Source: Prauserella rugosa
GTDB lineage: Bacteria; Actinomycetota; Actinomycetes; Mycobacteriales; Pseudonocardiaceae
Assembly (NCBI RefSeq): GCF_000719975.1
Contig: NZ_JOIJ01000002.1
Location: 62,001 to 126,000, forward strand
Reading direction: 5' to 3'
DNA length: 64,000 nucleotides
Made by a program: the position numbers and the translations under genes. Below the pieces are notes generated by a model. It had not been told where the DNA came from. It did no database searches and worked only from the letters and a program-made list of their open reading frames with translations. Each line of letters opens with the position of its first letter. Position 1 is the first letter of the stretch. This document shows positions 56,617-64,000 of the stretch, piece after piece.

Positions 56617-59130
56617 TCACGCCTTCATACGGGTGTCGTCGGGATCGAACAGTGGGGTCCGGCCCACGCGGGCGACCGTGACGGGATACCGCTCGGCCAT
56701 GTACTCCACCTGCAGCTGGGTGCCCTCCGTGGCGTACTCGCCCGGCAGGTACGCCATGAGCAGGTACTGCCCGAGCGAGGGGGCGCGGCCGGCGCTGGTC
56801 ACGAACGAGCCGCGGCCCCTGCGGTCGACGATGCGCTCGCCCTCACCGGTGAGGATCGGTTCGCCGCCCTGCGGATACCGCGCGAGACCGTCGGCGGAGG
56901 TGTGGTCGTCGACCGTGAGCGTGCAGAGTGTGGCGGCCGGCTCGCGTTCGCGCGCGGCCAGGTAGGCGTCCTTACCGATGAAGTCGGCCACCTTGACCTT
57001 CGGCAGCGCGAGCCCCGCCTCGACGGGGTCGTACTCGCCGTCCAGTTCGGCCCCCATCAGCCGATAGCCCTTCTCGAGCCTGCCCGTGGTGCCGTAGACA
57101 CCGATACCGGCGGGCACGATCCCGTGCGGTGCACCCGCCTCGGCGATCGCGTCCCACAGCGCCTGCCCGTGTTCGAACGGCGCGTGCAGCTCCCAACCGA
57201 GATCGCCCACATAGGACACCCGCAGCGCGAGCACCGGCATGCCGGCGACGTCGATCCACCGGGCGGTGCCGAACGGCAGCGCCGCGTCGGACACGTCGTC
57301 GCCGGTCGTCGCGGCGAGCACGTCCCGTGCGCGCGGCCCCCACAGGCCCAGCGTGCACACCGCCGAGGTGACGTCCACGAGCGAGGCCGACCGATCGTCG
57401 GGCAGATGGCTCTCGAACCAGAACCGATCGCGAGCGCCGTCCGCACCACCGGTGATCACCCGGAAGCGGTCCTGCGCCAGCCGTACGACGGTGAGGTCGC
57501 TGCGGAACCCGCCACCCGGGGTCAGCACCGGGGTGTAGCAGAGCCTGCCGACGGGTCGGTCCAGCTGCGCCATCGTCAGCCGCTGCAGGTAGTCCAGCGC
57601 CCCCGGACCCTGGACGTCGAACTGGGCGAACGCCGTCAGGTCGATCATCGCGACGCGTTCCCGCAGGGCGAGGTGCTCGGCGTCGATCACCGGCGACCAC
57701 CATCGGGCGTCCCACTCGTGCGGCCGGCCGGGGATCCGTTCGGCGAACTCCTCCACCAGGTCGCGATTGGACTCGTACCAGTGCGGCCGTTCCCAGCCGC
57801 CGGTCTCGAAGAACACCGCACCGAGCGCCTGCTGCCTGGCGTGGAACGGCGAGAGCCTGCGGCCCCGGCCCGACTCCCACTGCTCGCGCGGATGCACGAT
57901 GCCGTAGGTCTTGTTGAAGCCCTCCTCGGCGCGCGCCCGCACGTGCTCGCGCGTGCGCTGGTGCGGGTAGAACCGCGCGATGTCCGCGCCGTGGAGGTCG
58001 AACTCCGTGTCACCGTGGGTCATCCACTCGGCCAGCATGCGGCCGACGCCGGGGCCCTCCTTGATCCACACCGCGGCGGCCGACCACAACCCGTCCACCT
58101 CGGGCGAGGGTCCGAGTACCGGTGCGCCGTCCGGGGTGATCGACAGCAGCCCGTTGATCGCGTGGCGCACTCCCGCGTCGGGACGGTCGAGGATGCTGCC
58201 GAACAGTTCCAGGGCCTGTTCCAGTTGCGGGTCGAAGTCGTCGGAGGTGAACGGCAGCTGGGTCGGCGACAGCGCGGCGGCCTCGTTCGACGGGATGTCG
58301 TCGGGTTCGTGCAGGATCGGCCGGTGCGCGTAGGACCCGATCTCCAGGTCGGCCCCGCTCTGCCGTTCGTACATCAGGGCGTCCATGTCGCGGATGATCG
58401 GATACGCGATCGCGGTGCCGGTCGCCTCGAACTCCGCGATCGGCCCCACGTCCATCATCTGGTGCACCGCGGGCGTGAGCGGGATGGACGCACCGGCCAG
58501 GCGCGCGATCCGCGGACTCCACACGCCGCTCGCCACGACCACGAGGGGTGTCTCGATCTCGCCCCGGTCGGTGCGGACGGCCTCGATCCGGCCCGCACGG
58601 GTGCGGATGTCGGTCACCTCGGTGTTCGCGGAGACGGTCAGGGCGCCCTGTGCGATCGCCTGTTCCCGCATCAGGGCTCCGGCCTGCAACGGGTCGACGA
58701 CGGCGACCGACGGGGTCCAGAATCCGGCCAGCAGGATGTCCGGGTCGACGAAGGGCACGAGTTCGGCGACGCGGCGCGGTGCGATCAGCTCGGCCGGGAC
58801 GCCCCACGCGCGGGCCGAGGCCATCCGCCGCTTCAGCTCCTCCACGCGGGCGGGTTCGCGCGCCACCTCCACCCCGCCGCAGGTGATCAGCGTGCCGAGC
58901 TTCTCGTACTGCCGCATCGAATCCGTCGTCAGCGCGGTGATCTCCCGCGAGTGGTCGACGGGGAAGATGAAGTTCGACGCGTGGCCCGTCGATCCGCCCG
59001 GGTCCGGCAGCGGTCCCTTGTCGAGCAGGACGATGTCGCGCCACCCGGCCTCGGCGAGATGGTGGCACACGGAGTTGCCGACGATGCCCGCTCCGATCAC
59101 GACGACGTCGGCTCGCTGCAGCATGGTCAT
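56617..59130 (-). CDS. Dimethylglycine/sarcosine dehydrogenase-like FAD-GcvT fusion
   Basis: 837 residues from ATG 59130, 8 nt after GAGGAG (GTG 59139 is too close to it). Domains: FAD-dependent DAO (about 6-385, IGAGIVG at 12-18 and GGSTGHASNF with His50 at the site where DMGDH and sarcosine dehydrogenase bind FAD covalently), a FAO_M linker, GcvT aminomethyltransferase (about 440-720) and GcvT C-terminal barrel (to 835). Such enzymes oxidise an N-methyl group to an iminium and trap the carbon as 5,10-methylene-THF. The substrate may be dimethylglycine, sarcosine or another N-methyl compound. Next to etfBA (electron acceptor) and fhs. I cannot tell the exact amine from sequence. Confidence 0.9.
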   Translation of the reverse strand: MTMLQRADVVVIGAGIVGNSVCHHLAEAGWRDIVLLDKGPLPDPGGSTGHASNFIFPVDHSREITALTTDSMRQYEKLGTLITCGGVEVAREPARVEELKRRMASARAWGVPAELIAPRRVAELVPFVDPDILLAGFWTPSVAVVDPLQAGALMREQAIAQGALTVSANTEVTDIRTRAGRIEAVRTDRGEIETPLVVVASGVWSPRIARLAGASIPLTPAVHQMMDVGPIAEFEATGTAIAYPIIRDMDALMYERQSGADLEIGSYAHRPILHEPDDIPSNEAAALSPTQLPFTSDDFDPQLEQALELFGSILDRPDAGVRHAINGLLSITPDGAPVLGPSPEVDGLWSAAAVWIKEGPGVGRMLAEWMTHGDTEFDLHGADIARFYPHQRTREHVRARAEEGFNKTYGIVHPREQWESGRGRRLSPFHARQQALGAVFFETGGWERPHWYESNRDLVEEFAERIPGRPHEWDARWWSPVIDAEHLALRERVAMIDLTAFAQFDVQGPGALDYLQRLTMAQLDRPVGRLCYTPVLTPGGGFRSDLTVVRLAQDRFRVITGGADGARDRFWFESHLPDDRSASLVDVTSAVCTLGLWGPRARDVLAATTGDDVSDAALPFGTARWIDVAGMPVLALRVSYVGDLGWELHAPFEHGQALWDAIAEAGAPHGIVPAGIGVYGTTGRLEKGYRLMGAELDGEYDPVEAGLALPKVKVADFIGKDAYLAAREREPAATLCTLTVDDHTSADGLARYPQGGEPILTGEGERIVDRRGRGSFVTSAGRAPSLGQYLLMAYLPGEYATEGTQLQVEYMAERYPVTVARVGRTPLFDPDDTRMKA

Positions 59131-59143
59131 CTCGATCACTCCT

Positions 59144-60835
59144 CTAGGACAGCCCCACGACCTGGCCTGCCTCGTCGATGTCGATGTGCTCGGCCGCGGG
59201 CCGCGACGACAGGCCCGGCATGGTGCGCATGTCCCCGCAGATCGGGTAGACGAACCCGGCGCCCGCCGACAGCCGGACCTCCCGGATCGGCAGTCGCCAT
59301 CCCTCGGGCACGCCCTTGCGGGCGGGATCGTCCGACAACGACAGGTGCGTCTTCGCCACGCACACCGGCAACGCGCCGAACCCGTGGCACTCGTAGGCGT
59401 CCAGTTGGGCGCGTGCCGTGCGGCTCGGCTCGATCCCGTCGGCGCCGTACATGCGCCGCGCCACGGTCTCGATCTTCTCGGTCAGCGACAGCTCGTCCGG
59501 GTACAGCGGGGTGTAGTGGTTCGGCTCGCGGCACGCCTCGGCCACGGCCTCGGCGAGTTCGGCCGCGCCCTTGCCGCCTTTCGCCGCGTGGCTGGTGATC
59601 GCCGCGCGCACGCCCTCCGACGCCGCGACGTCCACGATGGCCTGTTTCTCGCTCTCGTGGTCACCCGGGAACGCGTTCGCCGCCACGACCGGCGTCACGC
59701 CGTGGGCCCGCACGTTGGCGATCTGCTTGCGTAGGTTCGCCGCGCCCGCGTGGACGTCGTCGGGATTCTCCTCGAGCATCTCGTCGGGCAGCGGGCGTCC
59801 CGCCACGACGCGGTACCGGCCGGTGTGCGCCTTCAGCCCGCGGACGGTGGCGACGACGACGGCGGCGTCCGGTACCAGCCCCGAGGTGCGGCACTTGATG
59901 TTGAAGAACCGTTCGGCGCCCATGTCCGCGCCGAAGCCGGCCTCGGTCACGAGATAGTCGCCGCAGTGGATGCCGATCAGGTCGGCGACGACCGACGAGT
60001 TGCCGTGGGCGATGTTGCCGAACGGTCCACAGTGCACCAGCGCGGGGGTCTGCTCGGTCGTCTGCAACAGGTTCGGTTGCAGCGCATCGCGTAGCTGCAC
60101 GCACATCGCGCCCGCGGCGTGCAGGTCCTCCGCGGTCACCGGGTTGCCCGCACGGTCATAGGCGACGACGATGCGCCCGAGCCGTGCCCGCAGGTCCGGC
60201 AGCGACCGTGCGAGGGCCAGCACCGCCATGACCTCGCTGGCCGCGGTGATGTCGAAGCCGGTCTGCCGCGGCAGGCCGTCCTGCCGTCCCCCGAGTCCGG
60301 TCACGATCTGCCGCAGGTCGCGGTCGTTGACGTCGAGCACGCGCCGCCAGGCGATCTCCAGCGGGTCGATGTCGAGGGCGTTGCCCTTGTGCAGGTGGTT
60401 GTCGACCATCGCCGCGAGCAGGTTGTGGGCCGACGTCACGGCGTGCAGGTCACCGGTGAGGTGAAGGTTCACCGCCTCCATCGGCACCACCTGGGAGTAG
60501 CCGCCACCGGCCGCCCCACCCTTGATGCCGAACGTCGGTCCCATCGAGGCCTGCCGGACCGCGATCACGCCTCGTGTGCCGATGTGCCCGAACGCCTGAC
60601 CCAGGCCGACGGTCGTGGTCGTCTTGCCCTCGCCGAGCGGGGTGGGGGTGATCGACGTGACGACGACGTACTTCGCCCGCGGCCGGTCGGCCAGTGCGTC
60701 GATCGCGTCCAGCGCGATCTTGCCTGCCGACCGTCCGTACGGTTCGAACAGCTCGGCGGGGATTCCCATGTCCGCGGCGACGTCCGACAGTGGTTTGCGG
60801 ACCGCGGCGCGCGAGATCTCCAGGTCCGACGGCAT
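59144..60835 (-). CDS. fhs: Formate-tetrahydrofolate ligase
   Basis: 563 residues, the usual length for bacterial FTHFS. The ATP loop TPTPLGEGKTTTTVGLG is at 64-80; other signatures are the GIKGGAAGGGYSQVVPME region at about 108 and the GLVPDAAVVVATVRGLKAHTG region at about 307. It makes 10-formyl-THF from formate, THF and ATP, or in reverse gives formate and ATP. In this operon, where methyl groups enter at the methyl/methylene level, the reverse, energy-yielding direction makes most sense. It starts 3 bp after the MTHFR-like gene. A FolD-type dehydrogenase/cyclohydrolase is not in the window. Confidence 0.95.
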   Translation of the reverse strand: MPSDLEISRAAVRKPLSDVAADMGIPAELFEPYGRSAGKIALDAIDALADRPRAKYVVVTSITPTPLGEGKTTTTVGLGQAFGHIGTRGVIAVRQASMGPTFGIKGGAAGGGYSQVVPMEAVNLHLTGDLHAVTSAHNLLAAMVDNHLHKGNALDIDPLEIAWRRVLDVNDRDLRQIVTGLGGRQDGLPRQTGFDITAASEVMAVLALARSLPDLRARLGRIVVAYDRAGNPVTAEDLHAAGAMCVQLRDALQPNLLQTTEQTPALVHCGPFGNIAHGNSSVVADLIGIHCGDYLVTEAGFGADMGAERFFNIKCRTSGLVPDAAVVVATVRGLKAHTGRYRVVAGRPLPDEMLEENPDDVHAGAANLRKQIANVRAHGVTPVVAANAFPGDHESEKQAIVDVAASEGVRAAITSHAAKGGKGAAELAEAVAEACREPNHYTPLYPDELSLTEKIETVARRMYGADGIEPSRTARAQLDAYECHGFGALPVCVAKTHLSLSDDPARKGVPEGWRLPIREVRLSAGAGFVYPICGDMRTMPGLSSRPAAEHIDIDEAGQVVGLS

Positions 60836-60838
60836 GAC

Positions 60839-61765
60839 TCACCCCTCCCCTCCCTGCGCTCTCCGTGCGCCCTCCCGGGGCGCGTCGGAGAGCTCGGTGA
60901 CGAGGCGGGCCGTGGCCCGCACCCGGTTGAACGTGTAGAAGTGCAGTCCGGCCGGCACCGGTGCCCGGCGTCCGCCGACCCGATCGGACGCCTCACTCGG
61001 CGCGGATCCGCTCATGAGATCGGCGAGCCCGCGCAGCACCGCGTCCCGGCCCGCCGCCGGCCGCAGCAACCGCCGCACGAGCGAGTGGTGGGCGGTGACG
61101 AACCGCAGCGAGTCCCCGACCCCGATCCGCGCTCCGACCCTGGCGAGCGTGGCCGGGTCGACGGCCCCGGGCACCCCGACCACAACCGGCAGTCGCACGT
61201 CCCGTTCGCGGGCGCGGGACAGGAACGTCGCGATCGCGTCCGGGTCGAAGCACAGTTGCGTCACGACGTAACTCGCGTAGTCCTGTTTGGACAGCAGGGA
61301 CGACCACAGGGCCTCGTCGTCGATCACCGGATGCCCCTCCGGATAGGCCGCGACGCCGACCGACGCGGGCAGCCTGCCCAGCTCGGCCATGCCGCGCAGC
61401 AGCGCGAGGCCGTCGGGGTACGGCCCGGCGGGCTCCGTCGCGTCACCGCCGACCACGAACACCTCGTCGACCCCCGAACCGGCGAGCCGATCGAGCACGC
61501 CCGCCAGCTCGTCGCCTCCGGTGATCTGCCTGGCGGCCAGGTGCGGCACCGGACGCAACCGCTGCGCGGCGAGCTTCTCGCACAGCTCGACGGTGGCGCC
61601 GGTCCCGCGCCGGGGCGAGGCGGTGACGGTGACGACGGTGTGCTCCGGCAGTGCGCCGGTCTCCTCGAGCACCCCGCGCACGGGCAGCACCTCGTACCGC
61701 GGGCGGGCCAGCAGCGGCGCGAGCGCCCGTGCGGTGCGGCGGTTCCGTGCCCGTGGCGCCCTCAT
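60839..61765 (-). CDS. Methylenetetrahydrofolate reductase-like protein
   Basis: 308 residues. MetF-fold barrel: YEVLPVRGVLEETG near residue 29 (the Glu of the FAD/folate site), TVVTVTASPRRGTGATVELC, VDEVFVVGGDATEPAGPYPD with the folate-contacting Asp at about 114, and YASYVVTQLCFDPDAI. It deviates from house-keeping MetF and resembles the MetF-like proteins found with folate-dependent demethylases such as the ligM/metF pair of sphingomonads. Here it probably oxidises 5-methyl-THF made by the upstream demethylase to methylene-THF, the reverse of biosynthesis. ATG overlaps the upstream stop (ATGA). Confidence 0.88.
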   Translation of the reverse strand: MRAPRARNRRTARALAPLLARPRYEVLPVRGVLEETGALPEHTVVTVTASPRRGTGATVELCEKLAAQRLRPVPHLAARQITGGDELAGVLDRLAGSGVDEVFVVGGDATEPAGPYPDGLALLRGMAELGRLPASVGVAAYPEGHPVIDDEALWSSLLSKQDYASYVVTQLCFDPDAIATFLSRARERDVRLPVVVGVPGAVDPATLARVGARIGVGDSLRFVTAHHSLVRRLLRPAAGRDAVLRGLADLMSGSAPSEASDRVGGRRAPVPAGLHFYTFNRVRATARLVTELSDAPREGARRAQGGEG

Positions 61766-63033
61766 CGTTTCGGAGTCTCCTTCCGCGGATCGACGAACGG
61801 CTTGTCGACGACCCCCGCGTCCCGGATCCCGTCCGGGGTCCGCACCGTGACGGCCGTGCCGGTGCCACTGAGCCCGACGGGCACCATCGCCAGCCCGATG
61901 TTGCGTTCGAGCCGAGGCGATCGGCAGGCACTCGTCACCGTGCCGACGGTGCGGCCCGCCGTGTCGAGCACCGCGTACGGCTCGATCATCGAGCCGTCGT
62001 TGTAGGTGCCGAGCGGTTCGCCGCCGATCTCGAGCCCCACCATGAGCCGGGACACGCCCTCCTCACGTGCGCGAGCGAGCGCGGCCTTGCCGACGAAGTC
62101 GGCCTCCTGGTCGAGATCGACCATCCAGTGGTAGTCGTAGCCAACCTCGAGCGGATTGGTGTCGAGCGTGATGTCGCAGCCGTAGGCGAGCATCCCGGCC
62201 TCGATCCGCCGCATGTGGCACGGGCCGATCGGCCGCATGCCGTGCGGACGCCCGGCCTCCCACACCGCGTCCCACAGCCGTTCGGCGTCGCGGGATGCGT
62301 CCCGCAGGTAGAGCTCGTAACCGATCTCGCCGGAGTACCCGGTGCGGCTGACCACCACCCGCATACCGTCCACAGTGAACTCGCGCAGGCGGTAGTACGG
62401 GACCTCCAGCACCTCATCACCGAACAGGTCGCGCACGACGTCCTTGGCGAGCGGACCCTGCACCTGCAGCGGCGCGACGTCGGCCTCGCCGATGTGGACG
62501 TCCCAGCCGCCCGCGTGCGCCAGCCCGAGCGCCCACAGCCGGACGTCCGAATCGGCCAGTGACAGCCAGAACCGGTTCTCCTCCAGCCGGAGCAGCACCG
62601 GGTCGTTGATGATGCCGCCGTCGGGCGCGGTGACGAAGACGTACTTGCACTGCCCGACGTCACACTTGCTGAGATCGCGGGGAATCAGCATGTTCGTGAA
62701 GTCGAACGCGTCCGGCCCGGAGATCTCGAGCTGACGCTCGACACCGACGTCCCAGAGGGTCACCCCCTGCAGCAACGCCCAGTACTCGCCGACCGGGTCG
62801 CCGTAGTGCCGGGGGTGATAGGTGTGGTTGTACACGCTGTACATCGCGGCGCCGGCAGCACGGGATTTCCAGAAATACGGGGATTTCCGGAGTCGCGTGT
62901 ACAGCAGGACCGCGGGTGCGCCGTCCGTACCGGCCCCGTTCGGTGCGGGTGCGGTGCCGAGGCCGCTGCTCGCGCCCGAGTCGAAGGCCGCGCCGACGCG
63001 CGTGTCGAATGCGGTGTTCATGGCATCGGTCAT
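61762..63033 (-). CDS. DmdA-like GcvT-family methyltransferase (demethylase)
   Basis: 423 residues from ATG 63033 (GAGGTGG upstream), first gene of the operon. A GcvT fold: YSVYNHTYHPRHYGDPVGEY, TLWDVGVERQLEISGPDAFD (about 99-118), DVGQCKYVFVTAPDGGIIND, FWLSLADSDVRLWALGLA and VSRTGYSGEIGYELYLRD. The order and wording (WDVxxERQxxI, GQCxY, NDPVxL, FWxSxADxD) follow dimethylsulfoniopropionate demethylase DmdA more closely than the glycine-cleavage T protein or LigM, so THF-dependent removal of an S-, N- or O-methyl group to give 5-methyl-THF is likely. A Ser/Gly/Ala-rich N-terminus of about 45 residues is extra. Which donor it uses is unknown. Confidence 0.85.
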   Translation of the reverse strand: MTDAMNTAFDTRVGAAFDSGASSGLGTAPAPNGAGTDGAPAVLLYTRLRKSPYFWKSRAAGAAMYSVYNHTYHPRHYGDPVGEYWALLQGVTLWDVGVERQLEISGPDAFDFTNMLIPRDLSKCDVGQCKYVFVTAPDGGIINDPVLLRLEENRFWLSLADSDVRLWALGLAHAGGWDVHIGEADVAPLQVQGPLAKDVVRDLFGDEVLEVPYYRLREFTVDGMRVVVSRTGYSGEIGYELYLRDASRDAERLWDAVWEAGRPHGMRPIGPCHMRRIEAGMLAYGCDITLDTNPLEVGYDYHWMVDLDQEADFVGKAALARAREEGVSRLMVGLEIGGEPLGTYNDGSMIEPYAVLDTAGRTVGTVTSACRSPRLERNIGLAMVPVGLSGTGTAVTVRTPDGIRDAGVVDKPFVDPRKETPKR

Positions 63034-63536
63034 GGGGCCACCTCGTTGTCCGGCCCGGTTCGATGTGAAGTGCGTACTGGGCGAACGCCCGCCGCCTCGT
63101 CGCCGACGCGTCTGCGATGCGCGCGGTTGCGTCCTGCGCAACGAGTTCTGTATTACTAAACCGCGTGACCCCAGGATGGGCCGCCGCACATCCGGCGTCA
63201 AGAGGTGTGACAGCGGTTTCCGCGCCGCCGAGATCATCGCCTCGACCAGGCGAAACCCAGCGATTTTCCCGGCGCGGCGACAGCGGGCCGCGCGAGGGCT
63301 CCACGCTCGCTTCCGGCCCTCCCGTCGAGCCGTTCCGCGCACCGCGCACGGTCTCGGACTACCCGTCCACCTCCACGTCAACCGCTGTTCGGTGTCGTTG
63401 GATGCTGTGTGACTGTGATCGGTGCCCTTCTTTCGTCGGGTGCCGCGCTCGGCCCCAGGTCGGCAGACTCTCGTAACCGTTCACGACACGGATCCGCCGC
63501 CACCCCCGACGGCGGCGCCATCACCTGGAGGTACCC
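63034..63536. promoter_or_regulatory. 503-bp divergent region with palindrome near operon promoter
   Basis: An AT-rich patch (TTTAGTAATACAG on the minus strand, about 63149-63161) is a likely -10 region for the one-carbon operon. Just downstream on that strand is an inverted repeat, arms GTTGCG and CGCAAC 5 nt apart, at 63126-63142, which would cover the transcription start. No regulator is adjacent. The rest of the gap, up to the GH64 gene, shows no gene. Confidence 0.45.
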
Positions 63537-64000
63537 GTGGTTTCTCGTAGACGGTTTCTCGGCTATTCCGCCGCAGCACTCACCTCGCCGTTCTGGGCGC
63601 CCGCGATCAGCGCGCCGTTCGCCTCGGCGGCACCCGAACGCCTGACGTTCGTCCTGCGCAACGACTCCGGCACGACGGCACACGCCTACATCGCCGGGTT
63701 CTCCGACGCACAGGGCAAGCCCGTGTTCGTCCGCCAGGACGGCACCGAGTACTTCCCCGAGGCCGCGGGCGCCGAACCGCAGCCGCTCGACGAGGACCCG
63801 TCGATCGCGATCGACGGCAGCGTCGAGGTGAGCGTTCCGCGCATGTACGGCGCCCGCGTCTACTTCGTCACCGACGACAAGCTCGAGTTCCAGGTCGCCG
63901 CTGCCGCCGACGGCACCACGACCGTCGTGCACCCGGACTTCGTGTCCGACGCCGACGCCAACTTCGGCAAGGACTGGACGTTCGCCGAGTTCACGCTGAA
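63537..64000 (+). CDS. Tat-exported GH64 beta-1,3-glucanase, N-terminal part
   Basis: 154 residues visible from GTG 63537, which follows GGAGGT; the gene runs off the right edge. Twin-arginine signal SRRRFLGYSAAALTSPFWAP at the start, cleavage probably after ASA near residue 34. The mature part opens LTFVLRNDSGTTAHAYIAGF, has SVEVSVPRMYGARVYFVTDD at about 100 and reaches FAEFTLN, which matches glycoside hydrolase family 64, laminaripentaose-producing beta-1,3-glucanases with a thaumatin-like second half. It probably digests fungal or plant beta-1,3-glucan outside the cell. The catalytic residues lie at or beyond the edge. Confidence 0.8.
   Translation, partial: MVSRRRFLGYSAAALTSPFWAPAISAPFASAAPERLTFVLRNDSGTTAHAYIAGFSDAQGKPVFVRQDGTEYFPEAAGAEPQPLDEDPSIAIDGSVEVSVPRMYGARVYFVTDDKLEFQVAAAADGTTTVVHPDFVSDADANFGKDWTFAEFTL

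Noticed and set aside
55765..59598. Very long open frames opposite or across real genes, for example 1277 codons at 55765-59598 (+), 1100 at 47694-50996 (-), 1053 at 41638-44799 (+) and 914 at 7486-10230 (-)
   Set aside because: They are rich in Arg, Pro, Gly and His, have no recognisable domains and lie over genes with clear motifs and ribosome sites. Long antisense frames are expected at this GC content.
1..64000. tRNA or rRNA genes, CRISPR arrays, insertion sequences, integrases or phage genes
   Set aside because: None seen. The tandem repeats in metE, etfA, the muramidase stalk and at 23264-23293 are short coding repeats without spacers.

Overview
The window is high-GC DNA (around 70 percent by eye) with GTG and ATG starts, tight ATGA/GTGA gene overlaps and few spacers. 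The gene set points to a filamentous actinobacterium of the Pseudonocardiaceae (Saccharomonospora/Amycolatopsis type): an F420-type LLM oxidoreductase, DUF5703, DUF6292-like and DUF6239-like proteins, a class E sortase signal, Tat-exported enzymes and many TetR/GntR/PucR regulators. This is an inference from families, not a database match. I see no tRNA, rRNA, CRISPR array, transposase or phage gene.

Layout. 1-8.6 kb: end of uppP, LLM oxidoreductase, aldo/keto reductase, beta-propeller lipoprotein, DUF5703, two crotonases, a sulfotransferase-like protein divergent from cysC, and a GCS2-type carboxylate-amine ligase. 8.7-16 kb: FAD oxidoreductase, BASS transporter, a glutarate-type catabolic locus (GntR, gcdH-like dehydrogenase, divergent CaiB/BaiF CoA-transferase with a palindrome over the predicted start of transcription) and a Baeyer-Villiger-type monooxygenase. 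16-22.5 kb: MerR regulator, DUF6292-like protein, pentapeptide-repeat protein, a decayed IclR gene under a DUF2277 gene, TetR plus old yellow enzyme, Sua5/YciO protein, STAS protein, AEC carrier. 23-26.7 kb: a four-gene stress operon (USP, CBS-BON, nitroreductase, USP). 27-35.4 kb: BisC-type molybdoenzyme, TsuA-like sulfur transporter, two small secreted proteins, a membrane protein and a secreted SBP56/methanethiol-oxidase-like protein. 35.8-40.2 kb: Tat-exported M23 peptidase, MHS transporter, sortase-anchored GH25 muramidase. 40.2-44.6 kb: PucR, NCS1 permease and amidohydrolase. 44.6-47.1 kb: a MetE homologue behind a cobalamin riboswitch. 47.3-51.7 kb: TetR, isoquinoline-oxidoreductase-like molybdoenzyme (large and small subunit), TetR. 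51.9-54.4 kb: MMPL transporter with a TetR-type operator. 54.5-63 kb: a six-gene one-carbon operon. The window ends in a GH64 glucanase.

Most interesting points. (1) The minus-strand operon 63033-54599 encodes a DmdA-like GcvT-family demethylase, an MTHFR-like enzyme, formate-THF ligase, a dimethylglycine-dehydrogenase-like flavoprotein and both ETF subunits: a nearly complete route for stripping methyl groups from an unknown substrate onto tetrahydrofolate and oxidising them to formate. (2) The metE homologue keeps a clear cobalamin riboswitch but has lost the homocysteine-binding start of its C-terminal barrel, replaced by tandem repeats and an 18-bp inverted repeat, and three of four zinc ligands. 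(3) Several sulfur genes share the window (SBP56-like, TsuA-like, BisC-like, DmdA-like, cysC with a sulfotransferase). (4) Several divergent promoters carry clear palindromic operators next to cognate regulators.
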